A DNA stretch of 64,000 nt from Clostridia bacterium. Lineage in GTDB: Bacteria > Bacillota > Clostridia > Oscillospirales > CAG-272. Location of the stretch: the NCBI GenBank assembly GCA_017399145.1, contig JAFQEG010000010.1:1-64000 (forward strand), given 5' to 3'. Shown one piece after another: positions 48,357-57,400 of the stretch (position 1 is its first letter; every line of letters begins with the position of its first letter). The notes under the pieces were generated by a model. It saw only the letters and a list, made by a program, of their open reading frames with translations. It ran no database searches and was not told the DNA's origin. Both the position numbers and the translations under genes were made by a program.

Positions 48357-48385
48357 TTGACAACCAAGGAATATAATGATAAAAT
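48357..48385 (+). promoter_or_regulatory. promoter of the small lipoprotein and prmC
   Basis: TTGACA (48357-48362), 17-bp spacer, TAAAAT (48380-48385). Confidence 0.82.
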
Positions 48386-48408
48386 AAAGAAAAGAAAGGA
48401 GTGGGAAA

Positions 48409-48642
48409 ATGAAAAAAAGCATAAAAATAATAGCATTATTAACTATTCTAGCACTAGCATTTACTCTTATTTCCTGTGACATAAAAGCAACAATTGAGCA
48501 ATACTCACAAAATATATATGATATGATAACGTCATACCAAGGCTTTTTAAAGGAGGACGAAAAGTATAAAAACGACACTCCGTCAGCCGAAAGTGAGATA
48601 AGTCAAGATAACAGCACCTTAACCGAGGACGAAAACGCATAA
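48409..48642 (+). CDS. small acidic lipoprotein
   Basis: 77 residues. Lipoprotein signal with lipobox LISC (Cys24). The mature part is about 53 residues, hydrophilic and acidic at the C-terminus (SAESEISQDNSTLTEDENA). The ribosome site AAGGAG and a consensus promoter support it. A terminator hairpin follows, then prmC. Function unknown. Confidence 0.75.
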   Translation: MKKSIKIIALLTILALAFTLISCDIKATIEQYSQNIYDMITSYQGFLKEDEKYKNDTPSAESEISQDNSTLTEDENA

Positions 48643-48644
48643 AC

Positions 48645-48671
48645 AAAAGGGCTTTTTAAAAAGCCCTTTTT
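48645..48671 (+). terminator. hairpin between the lipoprotein gene and prmC
   Basis: AAAAGGGCTT / AAGCCCTTTT stem with T tail, 12 bases before the prmC start. It must be leaky if prmC lacks its own promoter. Confidence 0.8.
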
Positions 48672-48682
48672 CGAAAGGAAAA

Positions 48683-49504
48683 ATGAAATACAATCAACTA
48701 ATAGAAGCACTTGCGGAAATAACGAGCGACGAAGTAAGCGAAGCAAGTTCAATACTTGAATATTGTCTAGATATAAAGCCAAGCAAAATACCCTTAATTA
48801 AGGATAAGGACCTTGACGAAAAGGTGCTTTTGCCAATTCTTGCATCAAGAAAAACAGGCACACCCCTACAATATATCATAGGTAAATGGGAGTTTATGGG
48901 AAACGAGTTTATAGTAAACGAAAATTGCCTAATCCCACGACCCGACACCGAGATTTTGTGCGAAAAAGCACTACAAATAGTAAAAAAAGGCGACAACGTG
49001 GCTGATTTTTGCACAGGTAGTGGCTGTATAGGACTAAGCCTGTTGCTACATTCAAGCCTTGATAAAATCACCCTTGTTGATATTTCAAAGGGAGCCCTTG
49101 AGGTAGCCACCCAAAACGCAAAAAAGCACGGGCTAGAAAACAAATGCACCTTTATTCAAGATGATATAAGAAACCTACCAAGAGAGGGAAAATACGACCT
49201 AATAGTATCAAATCCACCCTACATTCCAACAAGGGACATAGACACCCTTTCAAAAGAGGTCCAAGCCGAGCCTCGCCTTGCCCTTGACGGAGGGAAAACG
49301 GGTCTTGACATAGTAGACTTTCTAATAACCGAGGGGCTAGATTTTCTTGCCCCACAGGGCAAAATGCTAATAGAATTCGGCTACGACCAAGGGGAAATTC
49401 TAGACACTTCCCTTGCCAAAATCAAAAACGAGGGCAAAATTAAGGACTATCAAATCCTGTACGACTATGGCAAAAACCCAAGATGCCTATTTATACAAAA
49501 ATAA
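48683..49504 (+). CDS. prmC: peptide chain release factor N5-glutamine methyltransferase
   Basis: A 273-residue methyltransferase that modifies the GGQ glutamine of release factors. A helical N-terminal domain precedes PLQYIIGKWEFMG and IPRPDTEIL. The SAM site is VADFCTGSGCIGLSL, and the catalytic NPPYIP lies near residue 176. AAAGGAAAA precedes the start. prfA is not adjacent. Confidence 0.94.
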   Translation: MKYNQLIEALAEITSDEVSEASSILEYCLDIKPSKIPLIKDKDLDEKVLLPILASRKTGTPLQYIIGKWEFMGNEFIVNENCLIPRPDTEILCEKALQIVKKGDNVADFCTGSGCIGLSLLLHSSLDKITLVDISKGALEVATQNAKKHGLENKCTFIQDDIRNLPREGKYDLIVSNPPYIPTRDIDTLSKEVQAEPRLALDGGKTGLDIVDFLITEGLDFLAPQGKMLIEFGYDQGEILDTSLAKIKNEGKIKDYQILYDYGKNPRCLFIQK

Positions 49505-49530
49505 AGAAGTAAGCTAGGCTTACTTCTTTT
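49504..49530. terminator. bidirectional terminator
   Basis: AAGAAGTAAGC-TAG-GCTTACTTCTT stem between converging genes. Confidence 0.85.
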
Positions 49531-49533
49531 CTT

Positions 49534-49926
49534 TTATAATTCAATTCCTTCAATCTCTGGAGCATTTCCATATACAACAATATGTCCACTAGATACGCAA
49601 TACTCACCGATTACCTCGGCATAGCGAAGCATATTAGTAGCATCACTCTCAAGCTCAAACTCATATAGGTAAGCCCACTTTAAGCTACCATTTGCTTGAG
49701 ATTTAACACAATGGTTTATTCTTGTTATCTTGCCGTCCATTGAAAAATACTTAGCGGTTGAAATGCTTGACATTATGTTGTTAATTTGCTCTTGGTCGTA
49801 TTCCATTGAATTAAGTCCACAGTCCTCTAAATGCTTAACTGCCTTGTCAAAGGTGGAATTACCACAAGAGAAAAAGCATAATAGCACTAAGCCTAAGACA
49901 AGACAAAGACTAACTACTCTTTTCAA
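49534..49926 (-). CDS. small lipoprotein
   Basis: 130 residues. Signal with lipobox FFSC (Cys21). The mature part has no recognisable motif. Its start overlaps the previous gene's stop by 4 bases, so both are one operon. Confidence 0.7.
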   Translation of the reverse strand: MKRVVSLCLVLGLVLLCFFSCGNSTFDKAVKHLEDCGLNSMEYDQEQINNIMSSISTAKYFSMDGKITRINHCVKSQANGSLKWAYLYEFELESDATNMLRYAEVIGEYCVSSGHIVVYGNAPEIEGIEL

Positions 49927-50243
49927 TTAAAAATCACCTCTTTAATTTCAATATCCTTCCATATTTCCTTTAAGGTAAAGTAACCCTTGCCCTTGATCTT
50001 AAATAGCTTTTCCTCTTTGTTGAAATTGCCATAGAAGGTAACAACCTCATCCTTAGCTAGGGTAAAGGTAATAATCTTACCATGCTTAGTAATCTCACTA
50101 ACAGGCACAGCCTCGCAGGTAAGCGAGCAATTTCTGTAATGACCATAGCCCTTAACGGAAAAGTCTAGCCTTGCAAGAGTACAATCGTCTAGCATACGAA
50201 TCAAATCCTCGTAGCCTAAATTTTGTGATCTTTTCTCGTCCAT
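49923..50243 (-). CDS. small protein of unknown function
   Basis: 106 residues, no signal peptide or membrane helix, beta-rich in its second half (KIITFTLAKDEVVTFYGNF...LFKIKGKGYFTL). I recognise no family. A putative GGGAG site lies upstream. It is coupled to the following lipoprotein gene. Confidence 0.65.
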   Translation of the reverse strand: MDEKRSQNLGYEDLIRMLDDCTLARLDFSVKGYGHYRNCSLTCEAVPVSEITKHGKIITFTLAKDEVVTFYGNFNKEEKLFKIKGKGYFTLKEIWKDIEIKEVIFN

Positions 50244-50413
50244 AATAAATCTCCCTTATTATTTTCTATTCTAATTATACAGCCATAATCCAAAAAAGTC
50301 AATAAAAAAAGCCAAGGCTATTAAGCCTCGTCGTAGAAGCAAAAGATACTGCGTTCCATTCCCTTCGAGTCGGTAGTAGTACTAAAACCCAAACAACAAA
50401 ACCAAACTAACAT

Positions 50414-50456
50414 CTGTGGTAATGTGGGAAGTCTTGCTTTCCATATTTTCACATAG
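50414..50456. repeat. imperfect 43-bp palindrome, copy 1
   Basis: CTGTGGTAATGTGGGAA ... TTTCCATATTTTCACATAG. The two halves form an imperfect hairpin. Five further copies lie at 59421-59464, 59495-59536, 60834-60875, 62850-62892 and 62933-62964. The 254-bp gap 50244-50497 otherwise holds only a small GGCT/AGCC hairpin near 50310-50330 and the terminator at 50471. Confidence 0.8.
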
Positions 50457-50470
50457 CCACCAACAAAAAC

Positions 50471-50494
50471 AAAAAAGCAGATTTCTCTGCTTTT
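50471..50494 (-). terminator. terminator of the TRIC-family gene (constant-loop type)
   Basis: AAAAGCAGA-TTTC-TCTGCTTTT. The same GCAGATTTCTCTGC core recurs at 54511, 55731 and 57917. Confidence 0.8.
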
Positions 50495-50497
50495 CCA

Positions 50498-51193
50498 TTA
50501 TTTATGTATTAGCTCCCTTTTATTTTCCTCTATGGGCTTTTTGTCCTCTTCGTCTGCTTTAGGAATTGGCAAATTCCACTTAAACTTAAATGCTAACATT
50601 CTTATTGAAATTATAATTGCAATAGCTATAATAATTGCTAAAATTTCAGGAATTTTATCATACGTCAAGGCAAAGAAAGAAGATGCAATAATTACAGGAA
50701 TTAAATAAATATGCTTTTTGAATACCGACGGAATTTCTGCCGAGCAAATATCACGCAAAATTCCACCACCGACACCGGTTATACAGCCGGCAAAAACAAG
50801 AATAACGAAACCGGTTTTGCCATTCTCAATAGCAATCTCAAGACCACTTACCACAAAGGATGCAAGACCAAGCGAGTCTGTAAACTCAATCAAAAAGCTG
50901 TGCTGATGCCTATCGGCAAATCTACCGATTTTCTTAATAAATCCAAGATGATAGCAAACAAGACAAACTGCAATTGAAACAATAGCAAGATAATGGGCAT
51001 CTTGATTTACCAAAATATAAGGTGGAAGCTGACCGATAGCAATATCCCTAATAGCACCCCCACCAAAGCAGGTAAGAAGCGAAAACACAAGTGCGCCGAT
51101 TATATCAGCTCGCTTGTGAATAGCATAAATCGTTGCCGATATAGTAAAGGAAACTGCCCCCACGTATTGAATAATCGTTAAAAAGATATCCAC
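50498..51193 (-). CDS. TRIC-like UPF0126 membrane channel protein
   Basis: About 232 residues with seven membrane helices and the two UPF0126 repeats, each with a glycine-rich segment: FGGGAIRDIAIGQLPP and VGGGILRDICSAEIPS. Bacterial relatives are trimeric-intracellular-cation-channel-type proteins. The GTG at 51193 (AAAGGG 7 bases upstream) matches the family's usual N-terminus; an ATG at 51217 is the alternative. Confidence 0.82.
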   Translation of the reverse strand: MDIFLTIIQYVGAVSFTISATIYAIHKRADIIGALVFSLLTCFGGGAIRDIAIGQLPPYILVNQDAHYLAIVSIAVCLVCYHLGFIKKIGRFADRHQHSFLIEFTDSLGLASFVVSGLEIAIENGKTGFVILVFAGCITGVGGGILRDICSAEIPSVFKKHIYLIPVIIASSFFALTYDKIPEILAIIIAIAIIISIRMLAFKFKWNLPIPKADEEDKKPIEENKRELIHK

Positions 51194-51283
51194 AAAGAAA
51201 CCCTTTCTCAAATGCATAAAATTACCACTTGCATTATACAACACCAAAAGAACTTTGTCAACAAGAAAACACCCCAACAATGC

Positions 51284-51313
51284 TTGACGGCTTACGTTGA
51301 TATATGATATAAT
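51284..51313 (+). promoter_or_regulatory. promoter of the coiled-coil membrane protein gene
   Basis: TTGACG (51284-51289), 18-bp spacer ending TGA, TATAAT (51308-51313): extended -10. Confidence 0.78.
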
Positions 51314-51346
51314 TGTAAAAAAGCCACAAAAATTGTGAGGTAAACT

Positions 51347-52636
51347 ATGAGTCTTACAAAAAGTGAATTAATAGAAAAACTAAGCATAATTTCATCAAAA
51401 TACGACAAGGTGTGCGAAATAAAGGAAAAAATCGAAAAAGTTGTACCCGAGGATAACTACGAAAGAAAGGTAAATCTACCACCCTTGACCGGTAAAAAGG
51501 ACAACGAGGAAAACGAAGCCTTGCTTAGAAAAATGATTGACCACGAGGACAAGGAAAAAGCAATAGAAGGCATAAAAATTCTGTACGAAGCTGTAAATAA
51601 GCCACCACAAAAGCCAGAAAAACCAGTAAAAAAAGAGTTTAAAGCACCGGAAAAGGCAGGTGCCATAGGTGGATTCCGTATTTTTGCAGGCTTTTTGGTA
51701 GCGGTTGCCGTCTTTTTCCTACTAGGTGGATTTTTCGGCAACGTTGATGAGGAAACCCAATGGACAATTCCAATAATCTACACAATCTCTGGCATAAGTG
51801 CCATATCTGCAGGAATTTCCTTTTTAGCATCACTTGTCCTAAAGCTAATTTACATAAAAAAGGAAAAGGGAGCAAAGGAAGAATACGACAAGGCACAAAA
51901 AGCCCTAGACGACCAATATAACGAGAAGCTAGCAAGCTATGAAAAGGACCTTGAAGGATACGAAAAGGAAAAACAAACTGTTGTTATCCAATATCTAGCT
52001 TGGCGAGAAATCTACCTAAAGTACAAAGAGGAAGAAGAATCAATCAAGGCACAGCTAGAAAAGGACAGACAATCCCTAGTTAAGGAAATCGAAAGAAATG
52101 AGCTTTTACCTGCCCAAGAGGAATTATACCAAATAAACGACCTAATAACCGAGGAATATCTACCTGCAATAGATAAAATCACCTCTCTTCTAAGAAGTGG
52201 CAGGGCTGATACACTAAAGGAAGCCATAAATCTTTACGAGGACATTCTCTTTAAGGAAAGACAGCTAGACCTAGAAAGAGAAAAAGAGGAATCACGTCGC
52301 CAAGAGGAGGCAATGCGTCGACAAGACGAACAACGCCGTCACCAGGAGGAAATGAGATTCCTTGAGGAACAGGAATACCAAAGACGACAAGAGGAAATGT
52401 ATCGTCGTCAAGAGGAAGAAAGACGACACAATGAGGAAATGGAAGAGCTTAAAAGACAAGCCAGAATATCTCAAGAAAACAACGCAAGAGAGGAAGCAAG
52501 ACGCAAGCATCAGGAAAGCGTCGCAATGTATTCCGAGAATCGAGCAATTCACAGACAATGCAACTCCTGTGCCCTAAACGGAAGATGTCGGGTTGCATTT
52601 ACCCGTCCAAACTGTGCAAGCTTCCGACCCAAATAA
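51347..52636 (+). CDS. coiled-coil membrane protein with C-terminal Cys cluster
   Basis: A 429-residue protein: N-terminal helical part, two hydrophobic stretches (about 108-130 and 140-170), then a long coiled coil (about 170-400) that becomes an R/Q/E-rich array (RRQEEMYRRQEEERRHNEEM). It ends with four cysteines, C405-x2-C408-x5-C414-x8-C423, a possible metal site. The ribosome site GAGGT precedes the start. No family is recognised; similar E/R/Q arrays appear in structural or scaffold proteins. GH36 follows 18 bases later. Confidence 0.72.
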   Translation: MSLTKSELIEKLSIISSKYDKVCEIKEKIEKVVPEDNYERKVNLPPLTGKKDNEENEALLRKMIDHEDKEKAIEGIKILYEAVNKPPQKPEKPVKKEFKAPEKAGAIGGFRIFAGFLVAVAVFFLLGGFFGNVDEETQWTIPIIYTISGISAISAGISFLASLVLKLIYIKKEKGAKEEYDKAQKALDDQYNEKLASYEKDLEGYEKEKQTVVIQYLAWREIYLKYKEEEESIKAQLEKDRQSLVKEIERNELLPAQEELYQINDLITEEYLPAIDKITSLLRSGRADTLKEAINLYEDILFKERQLDLEREKEESRRQEEAMRRQDEQRRHQEEMRFLEEQEYQRRQEEMYRRQEEERRHNEEMEELKRQARISQENNAREEARRKHQESVAMYSENRAIHRQCNSCALNGRCRVAFTRPNCASFRPK

Positions 52637-52654
52637 TTCACCCAAGGAGCATAT

Positions 52655-54508
52655 ATGTATAACGAAAAAATCACAGATTTATTCACCGTCTATGGCGATT
52701 TTGAAAGAGCCATAGGAAACGTCACAAAAAACGGTGACACCCTAACCTATAAAAATAGCGAAATTGAGCTAAAAAGTAGGGTAAGCAAACACTCCTCGGG
52801 AGTTTTTGAAAGACAGGACACCATAAAAAACATATCTAACCGAGAAATCGAGATAAGCACCCTTCTTTCAAAATTCACCCTAAATGGTGGCGAGTATCAG
52901 GTTTATACCCAAACAAGCAAGCACATAAAAGAGGGAATCGGTGGATGGCAACCACTTGTAAGTGGAGTTTTTGGAATGAGTGACGAAATTCGCACCAACC
53001 AAGACGTCAACCCCTTTGTAGCAATCTTCAACGACCAAAATCAAAGAGGCATCGCCTTTCACATAATGTCTAACTCATGCTTTGAATATCGAGTAAGCCG
53101 TCACGGCGAATATCTGGACCACAAGGTTGTGGTAGTTGAGCTAGGTATAAAATGTCAAGACCTAAGATATATGCTTGCACCAAACGAGGAATTAAGCCTA
53201 CCCACAATTCTCTACTATACCTTCAAATCCAAATTAGATATGGACGCCTATAAGCTACATAGATATTGGAACGAAAAAAAGCCACACTCCCTGCCAATTG
53301 TATATAATACATGGATGAGTCACTTCGACTATATCGACTTTGATAACCTTGCAAGTCAGCTAGAGAGGGCAAAGACCTTGGGCTGTGAATACTTTACGGT
53401 AGATGCAGGCTGGTTTGGTAAAACTCAGCTATGGTGGGACGTAGTAGGCGACTGGCAAGAGTCCAAGGAAAGCGCAATGAAGGGACGACTAGCAGAATTT
53501 GCCGACCTCGTGCGAGAAAACGGACTCAAATTCGGCCTATGGTTTGAGATTGAGAGGGCTAACCCCAATTGTGAAAACGTAAAAAATCACCCCGAATACT
53601 ATTTAACCGAGGGTCAGCATTGCTTCGTTGACTTTGCAAATAAGGAAGCCTGCGACTTCATTTATAGTATCTTAAAGTCCAATATAGATAAATACGGAGT
53701 TGAGTTTATAAAATTCGACCTAAACGGTCCCTTGTATTACGACAAAGCACGAACAAGCTTTATAAAATATTATCAAGGCTATAATTACTTCCTTTCAAGA
53801 ATAAAGAAGGACTACCCCAACTTGCACCTTGAATGCTGTGCAAGTGGTGGTGGCAGAATGTCACTTTCTAACGTGCCCTATTTTGACTCCTTCTGGATGA
53901 GTGATAGCCACGGAATTTATACTCAGCTAGAAATATTCAAAAATGCCCTAGTCCGTATGCCCTCGTCAATGCTTGAAAGATGGGCAACGATCCGCTCCGT
54001 TGAGGGATTTACACCAACCTATCCGGTGGGCGACACCCAAGAAAAAATACTCCTAAGCTCAACTGCCAACTGGCAAAGGGCTGAGGAAGCAAGCCTAGAC
54101 TTTATTAAAAACGCACTAGTAGGTGGACCAATCGGCATAAGCTGTGATTTGACACAGGTATCAAGCGCAACGATAAAGGACCTAGCTAAGTTTATAAGCA
54201 ACTACAAAAGCGAAAGAAGCTTTTGGGCAAATAGCGAGTGCCATATTCTTTGTAACACCCCAACCCTTACCGTGCTACAATTCAACGATAAGGACTATAA
54301 CGAAATAAAGGTTTATTCCTACACCGAGCACCCAATTCAGGAATACGTGGACGTTTACCCCTTTATTGAGGGAAGCTCTAACTATACCCTTCTTACGGAA
54401 AACGGAGAAAGCACGACCCTGACCCCCACCGACCTTGAAGAAAACGGCATATCTATCCTTGCAAACTACTTGCACATTTCTCAAAGCTTCACACTCAAAA
54501 AAATATAA
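52655..54508 (+). CDS. alpha-galactosidase, GH36-like
   Basis: A 617-residue enzyme with the GH36 layout: N-terminal beta-sandwich, barrel with NTWMSHFDYIDFD and FTVDAGWFG (247-254), nucleophile Asp355 in KFDLNG, ECCASGGGRMS (393-403), probable acid/base Asp417 in SDSHG, then a C-terminal beta domain. It removes alpha-galactose from raffinose-type sugars or glycans. No signal peptide, so it acts on imported oligosaccharides. Shares a promoter with the preceding gene. Confidence 0.88.
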   Translation: MYNEKITDLFTVYGDFERAIGNVTKNGDTLTYKNSEIELKSRVSKHSSGVFERQDTIKNISNREIEISTLLSKFTLNGGEYQVYTQTSKHIKEGIGGWQPLVSGVFGMSDEIRTNQDVNPFVAIFNDQNQRGIAFHIMSNSCFEYRVSRHGEYLDHKVVVVELGIKCQDLRYMLAPNEELSLPTILYYTFKSKLDMDAYKLHRYWNEKKPHSLPIVYNTWMSHFDYIDFDNLASQLERAKTLGCEYFTVDAGWFGKTQLWWDVVGDWQESKESAMKGRLAEFADLVRENGLKFGLWFEIERANPNCENVKNHPEYYLTEGQHCFVDFANKEACDFIYSILKSNIDKYGVEFIKFDLNGPLYYDKARTSFIKYYQGYNYFLSRIKKDYPNLHLECCASGGGRMSLSNVPYFDSFWMSDSHGIYTQLEIFKNALVRMPSSMLERWATIRSVEGFTPTYPVGDTQEKILLSSTANWQRAEEASLDFIKNALVGGPIGISCDLTQVSSATIKDLAKFISNYKSERSFWANSECHILCNTPTLTVLQFNDKDYNEIKVYSYTEHPIQEYVDVYPFIEGSSNYTLLTENGESTTLTPTDLEENGISILANYLHISQSFTLKKI

Positions 54509-54510
54509 CA

Positions 54511-54540
54511 AAAAGGGCAGATTTCTCTGCCCTTTTTCTT
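54511..54540 (+). terminator. terminator of the GH36 gene (constant-loop type)
   Basis: AAAGGGCAGA-TTTC-TCTGCCCTTT followed by T-rich DNA. Confidence 0.85.
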
Positions 54541-54603
54541 TAGTTAATTTATAATAGCTCTGCACTTGCAGAACATGAGAAATTCCATTAATTTTTCCAT
54601 GTT

Positions 54604-55371
54604 TTATTGGATTTTGTATCCATTAAGACTTCTTGGAGTTTGCTGTATTATTTGAGTTGCCGACATTGTTTCTTCGTCGGAACATATTCCATAATCTTTA
54701 AGAAAATTATTCGGCTGAATATAAACATGCGTTTTAAAAAATTTAAACGACTTAGGTGTTATTTGGGTAATAGGAATCATTATGTTAAAAATCATATTTT
54801 CATATCTTTTGTCTTGTAAAGTAAGCATGGTCTTATATTCTAAATAAATTCCTACATTGTTTTGAATTGGCTTTGAAAAAGTTTCTTTTGCTCTTTTCCA
54901 TATAAATTCGTTAAAACGATTTTTTACGGGGTCGAGCGTGTTGTCTTCATCATACGGGTTTTTAATTTTTTCATCTGCATCAAATACCCAAACCACTTTA
55001 TAGCCACAATTTGTATAAAACTCATTTCTTTTTTTAAATTCCTCGCTGCTTAATGGGCTATGTTGAAATTCTATTATTGTGTTTCCTATACAAATGTCTG
55101 CTCTATGCTTTATTCCGTTATGTTCTATAACCACTTCGCGGCACTCGGTTGGAAACCTTCTTTGCCAATTAAAATGCCACTCACTCATATCGTGATTCCA
55201 ATCATCGACACATTTGCTGTTTCTTGTGTGAGTAAAATGCGTTTTGACAGCGATTGATTCTTTTGCTCTAATGCTTAATTTTTCTCCACAAACAGGGCAA
55301 AAATATTCTTTTGTTTTATCTGCGTTTTCAATTCCTACTCGATTGTTATCTTTATCTATTGCAATAAACAT
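54604..55371 (-). CDS. CoiA-like competence/nuclease family protein
   Basis: A 255-residue protein with an N-terminal zinc-finger-like CPVCG...HFTH region and a nuclease-like core: HRADICIG, NTIIEFQHSPLSSEEFKKRNEFY, VVWVFDAD. This matches the CoiA family (restriction-endonuclease-like fold), which promotes recombination during transformation in streptococci. No other competence gene lies nearby. The composition looks richer in T/A than the neighbours, so it may have been acquired. Confidence 0.72.
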   Translation of the reverse strand: MFIAIDKDNNRVGIENADKTKEYFCPVCGEKLSIRAKESIAVKTHFTHTRNSKCVDDWNHDMSEWHFNWQRRFPTECREVVIEHNGIKHRADICIGNTIIEFQHSPLSSEEFKKRNEFYTNCGYKVVWVFDADEKIKNPYDEDNTLDPVKNRFNEFIWKRAKETFSKPIQNNVGIYLEYKTMLTLQDKRYENMIFNIMIPITQITPKSFKFFKTHVYIQPNNFLKDYGICSDEETMSATQIIQQTPRSLNGYKIQ

Positions 55372-55540
55372 ATATTCTCCTTACGCTCGATTTGTTTATA
55401 ATATTATAGCATTACTAAAATCGTTTGTAAAGGTTTGCTTGTTTTAAAATCACGACAGTAAAAATTTCATAAACACAATTTCCATGTTTTGAGCTTTTCC
55501 AAAATCAGCACCCCAACTGCAAAAAATTAAAAAATCCAAC

Positions 55541-55685
55541 AAAAAAACAAAAGTAGCACCCCACGGGCTAAGCTTTCACCGCCCATTTAATGACACAATG
55601 TGTCGTGCTACTTTTTAATATAAGAAACGGTCCGCATACGCGTAGCGTCAACACATCTCTATTCAGAGCAGGACCACCGTTTCTG
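55541..55685 (-). ncRNA. probable small structured RNA, about 145 nt
   Basis: No reading frame with a ribosome site. On the minus strand a consensus promoter (55692-55720) is followed by a multibranched fold. Outer GAAACGGT/ACCGTTTC-type pairing encloses hairpins CTCT-ATTC-AGAG and ACGC-TAC-GCGT. Then AAAAGTAGCAC/GTGCTACTTTT encloses GACAC-ATT-GTGTC and a GGGC...GCCC hairpin, ending in a U-rich tail at about 55541. The class is not one I recognise. Confidence 0.6.
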
Positions 55686-55691
55686 CAAGTA

Positions 55692-55720
55692 TTATATACT
55701 ACAAACCGCACCTTGTCAAC
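55692..55720 (-). promoter_or_regulatory. consensus promoter for the 55.6-kb small RNA
   Basis: Minus strand TTGACA (55715-55720), 17-bp spacer, TATAAT (55692-55697). Confidence 0.82.
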
Positions 55721-55730
55721 CCCAAAATAA

Positions 55731-55758
55731 AAAGGGCAGATTTCTCTGCCCCTTTTTT
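55731..55758 (-). terminator. terminator of the GH29 gene (constant-loop type)
   Basis: AAAAGGGCAGA-TTTC-TCTGCCCC stem with flanking A/T. It lies 11 bases upstream of the small-RNA -35, so the RNA promoter starts a new transcript right after it. Confidence 0.82.
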
Positions 55759-55759
55759 G

Positions 55760-57400
55760 TTATTTTAAAATAAATGTAACGTCACTTGGTGCATCCTTTT
55801 CAAATTCCAGCTTAACGCGATATGCACCGTCAGATGGCTCATCTAATTTAACAAGGAAGTAACCGCTTGCCAAATTTTCTTTTACAAGGTCATAGTCGGT
55901 GCCGTTGAAGAGATATAGCTTATATTTCTGCTCGGTAAACCAATCGGCATATATGGTGTCGAAGGTAAAAATGCCACCAAGCTCAATTTCAAGCGTTTTT
56001 TCGCCAATTTTTTTAGTCTTTGCTGAAATTTTCCCGCGCTTTTTCTCGCTTTCCTTGCTTACATTCACCATGTATGCTCCGATTTTATCAAGCACGGGCG
56101 TATCAAGTGACTCCAAAATTTCAACGGTGATTTCGTCCGTTGTTACCGCGTCAAAGCTCTTAATCAGCTTATAGCCAACGCTTTGTGATGAGAAAAGCTC
56201 TGTTTTCTCGCCATCAACTGTGGCGCTTACGCAAATTTTGGTGATTTTTTGTCCAAGCTCGATAGCTTCGCCTATCATTATTGTATTGATTTCCGTTTTT
56301 TCGGGAAGCTTTATCGTAAGCGAGGGTAAGGCGTCACCCTGGTTGGGAGCGAAAAAGCCATCGTCTAAAATAGAAGGCGCACCGTTCATCTGTGTGCTTG
56401 TGCACACCTTGGCAGACGTCAAAAGATTTTTCTCGAAATACTTATCAAGAAGCGCATTAAAGCCAAGAATTGATTTTACGTCGTTTTCGCCAAGCTGACC
56501 CTTTCTGTTTGGCGGAATATTAAGGAGCAAGCCACAGCCTCTGCCAACGGATGCGTAGTAAAGCTCCATTAGGTTTTCGGGCGTGCGCACAAGGTTGTCC
56601 TGGCTTTCGTGGTAAAACCAGCCTGGTCTAATTGAAACGTCCGCCTCGGCAGGAATAAAACGGTTTCCGTTCGGTTTTCCGCTGTTTAGTTCGTTTGTGT
56701 ATTCGTAAATAAGAGAGCTTGCATCAATGGTTGAGTAGCACGGCTCACCCGCTATGCCCTTTTCGTTGCCAATCCATCTTACGTCAACCCAAGGTGTTGC
56801 ACCAAGAGAGCCGAAAATAACCGCATCTGGCGCATAGGTGTGTACGGTTTTTGCCCATCTTTCCCAATCGTAGACCGCCTCGGTGCTGCCGGCTCCATCC
56901 CACCAGCATTCAAAAATCTTGCCATAATTTGTAAGAAGCTCGGTAAGCTGTCCAACATAAAAATCGTTATATGCGTCCGTGCCCCACGTTTTTTCGTGCC
57001 TGTCCCACGGGGAAAGGTATATTCCTGCCTTCACGCCGTATTTTTGGCACGCGTCGGTAAATTCCTTGACAATATCGCCCTTGCCGTTTTTGTAGGGAGA
57101 GTTTTTTATCGAATGCTCGGTATATTTCGTTTGCCAAAGGCAAAATCCGTCGTGATGCTTAGCCGTTAAAATTGCAAGAGTAAAGCCCGCTTCGAAAATT
57201 GCCTTTACCCAGCTGTCAACGTCGCAATCGGTAGGATTAAAAAGCTCGGGTGATTCCGTGCCGTCGCCCCACTCCTTGTCGGTGAAGGTGTTCATTCCAA
57301 AATGGAAAAAGATACTGCGCTCGCGCTTGAACCACTCCATTTGTCTTTCATTTGGCACAACGCCATATGCTTTAATTCCGTATTTTTCGTAATCTATCAT
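55760..57400 (-). CDS. alpha-L-fucosidase, GH29
   Basis: About 546 residues from MIDYEKYGIK (GAGGTG upstream). Complete GH29: FFHFGMNTF (31-39), TAKHHDGFCLW (79-89), nucleophile Asp168 in CWWDGAG, VRWIGNEKG, then a C-terminal beta-sandwich from about residue 330. It removes alpha-L-fucose. No signal peptide. The gene has more GC at third positions than its neighbours (many GCG, GTC and CGC-type codons by eye), which suggests transfer from another lineage. Confidence 0.9.
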   Translation of the reverse strand: MIDYEKYGIKAYGVVPNERQMEWFKRERSIFFHFGMNTFTDKEWGDGTESPELFNPTDCDVDSWVKAIFEAGFTLAILTAKHHDGFCLWQTKYTEHSIKNSPYKNGKGDIVKEFTDACQKYGVKAGIYLSPWDRHEKTWGTDAYNDFYVGQLTELLTNYGKIFECWWDGAGSTEAVYDWERWAKTVHTYAPDAVIFGSLGATPWVDVRWIGNEKGIAGEPCYSTIDASSLIYEYTNELNSGKPNGNRFIPAEADVSIRPGWFYHESQDNLVRTPENLMELYYASVGRGCGLLLNIPPNRKGQLGENDVKSILGFNALLDKYFEKNLLTSAKVCTSTQMNGAPSILDDGFFAPNQGDALPSLTIKLPEKTEINTIMIGEAIELGQKITKICVSATVDGEKTELFSSQSVGYKLIKSFDAVTTDEITVEILESLDTPVLDKIGAYMVNVSKESEKKRGKISAKTKKIGEKTLEIELGGIFTFDTIYADWFTEQKYKLYLFNGTDYDLVKENLASGYFLVKLDEPSDGAYRVKLEFEKDAPSDVTFILK

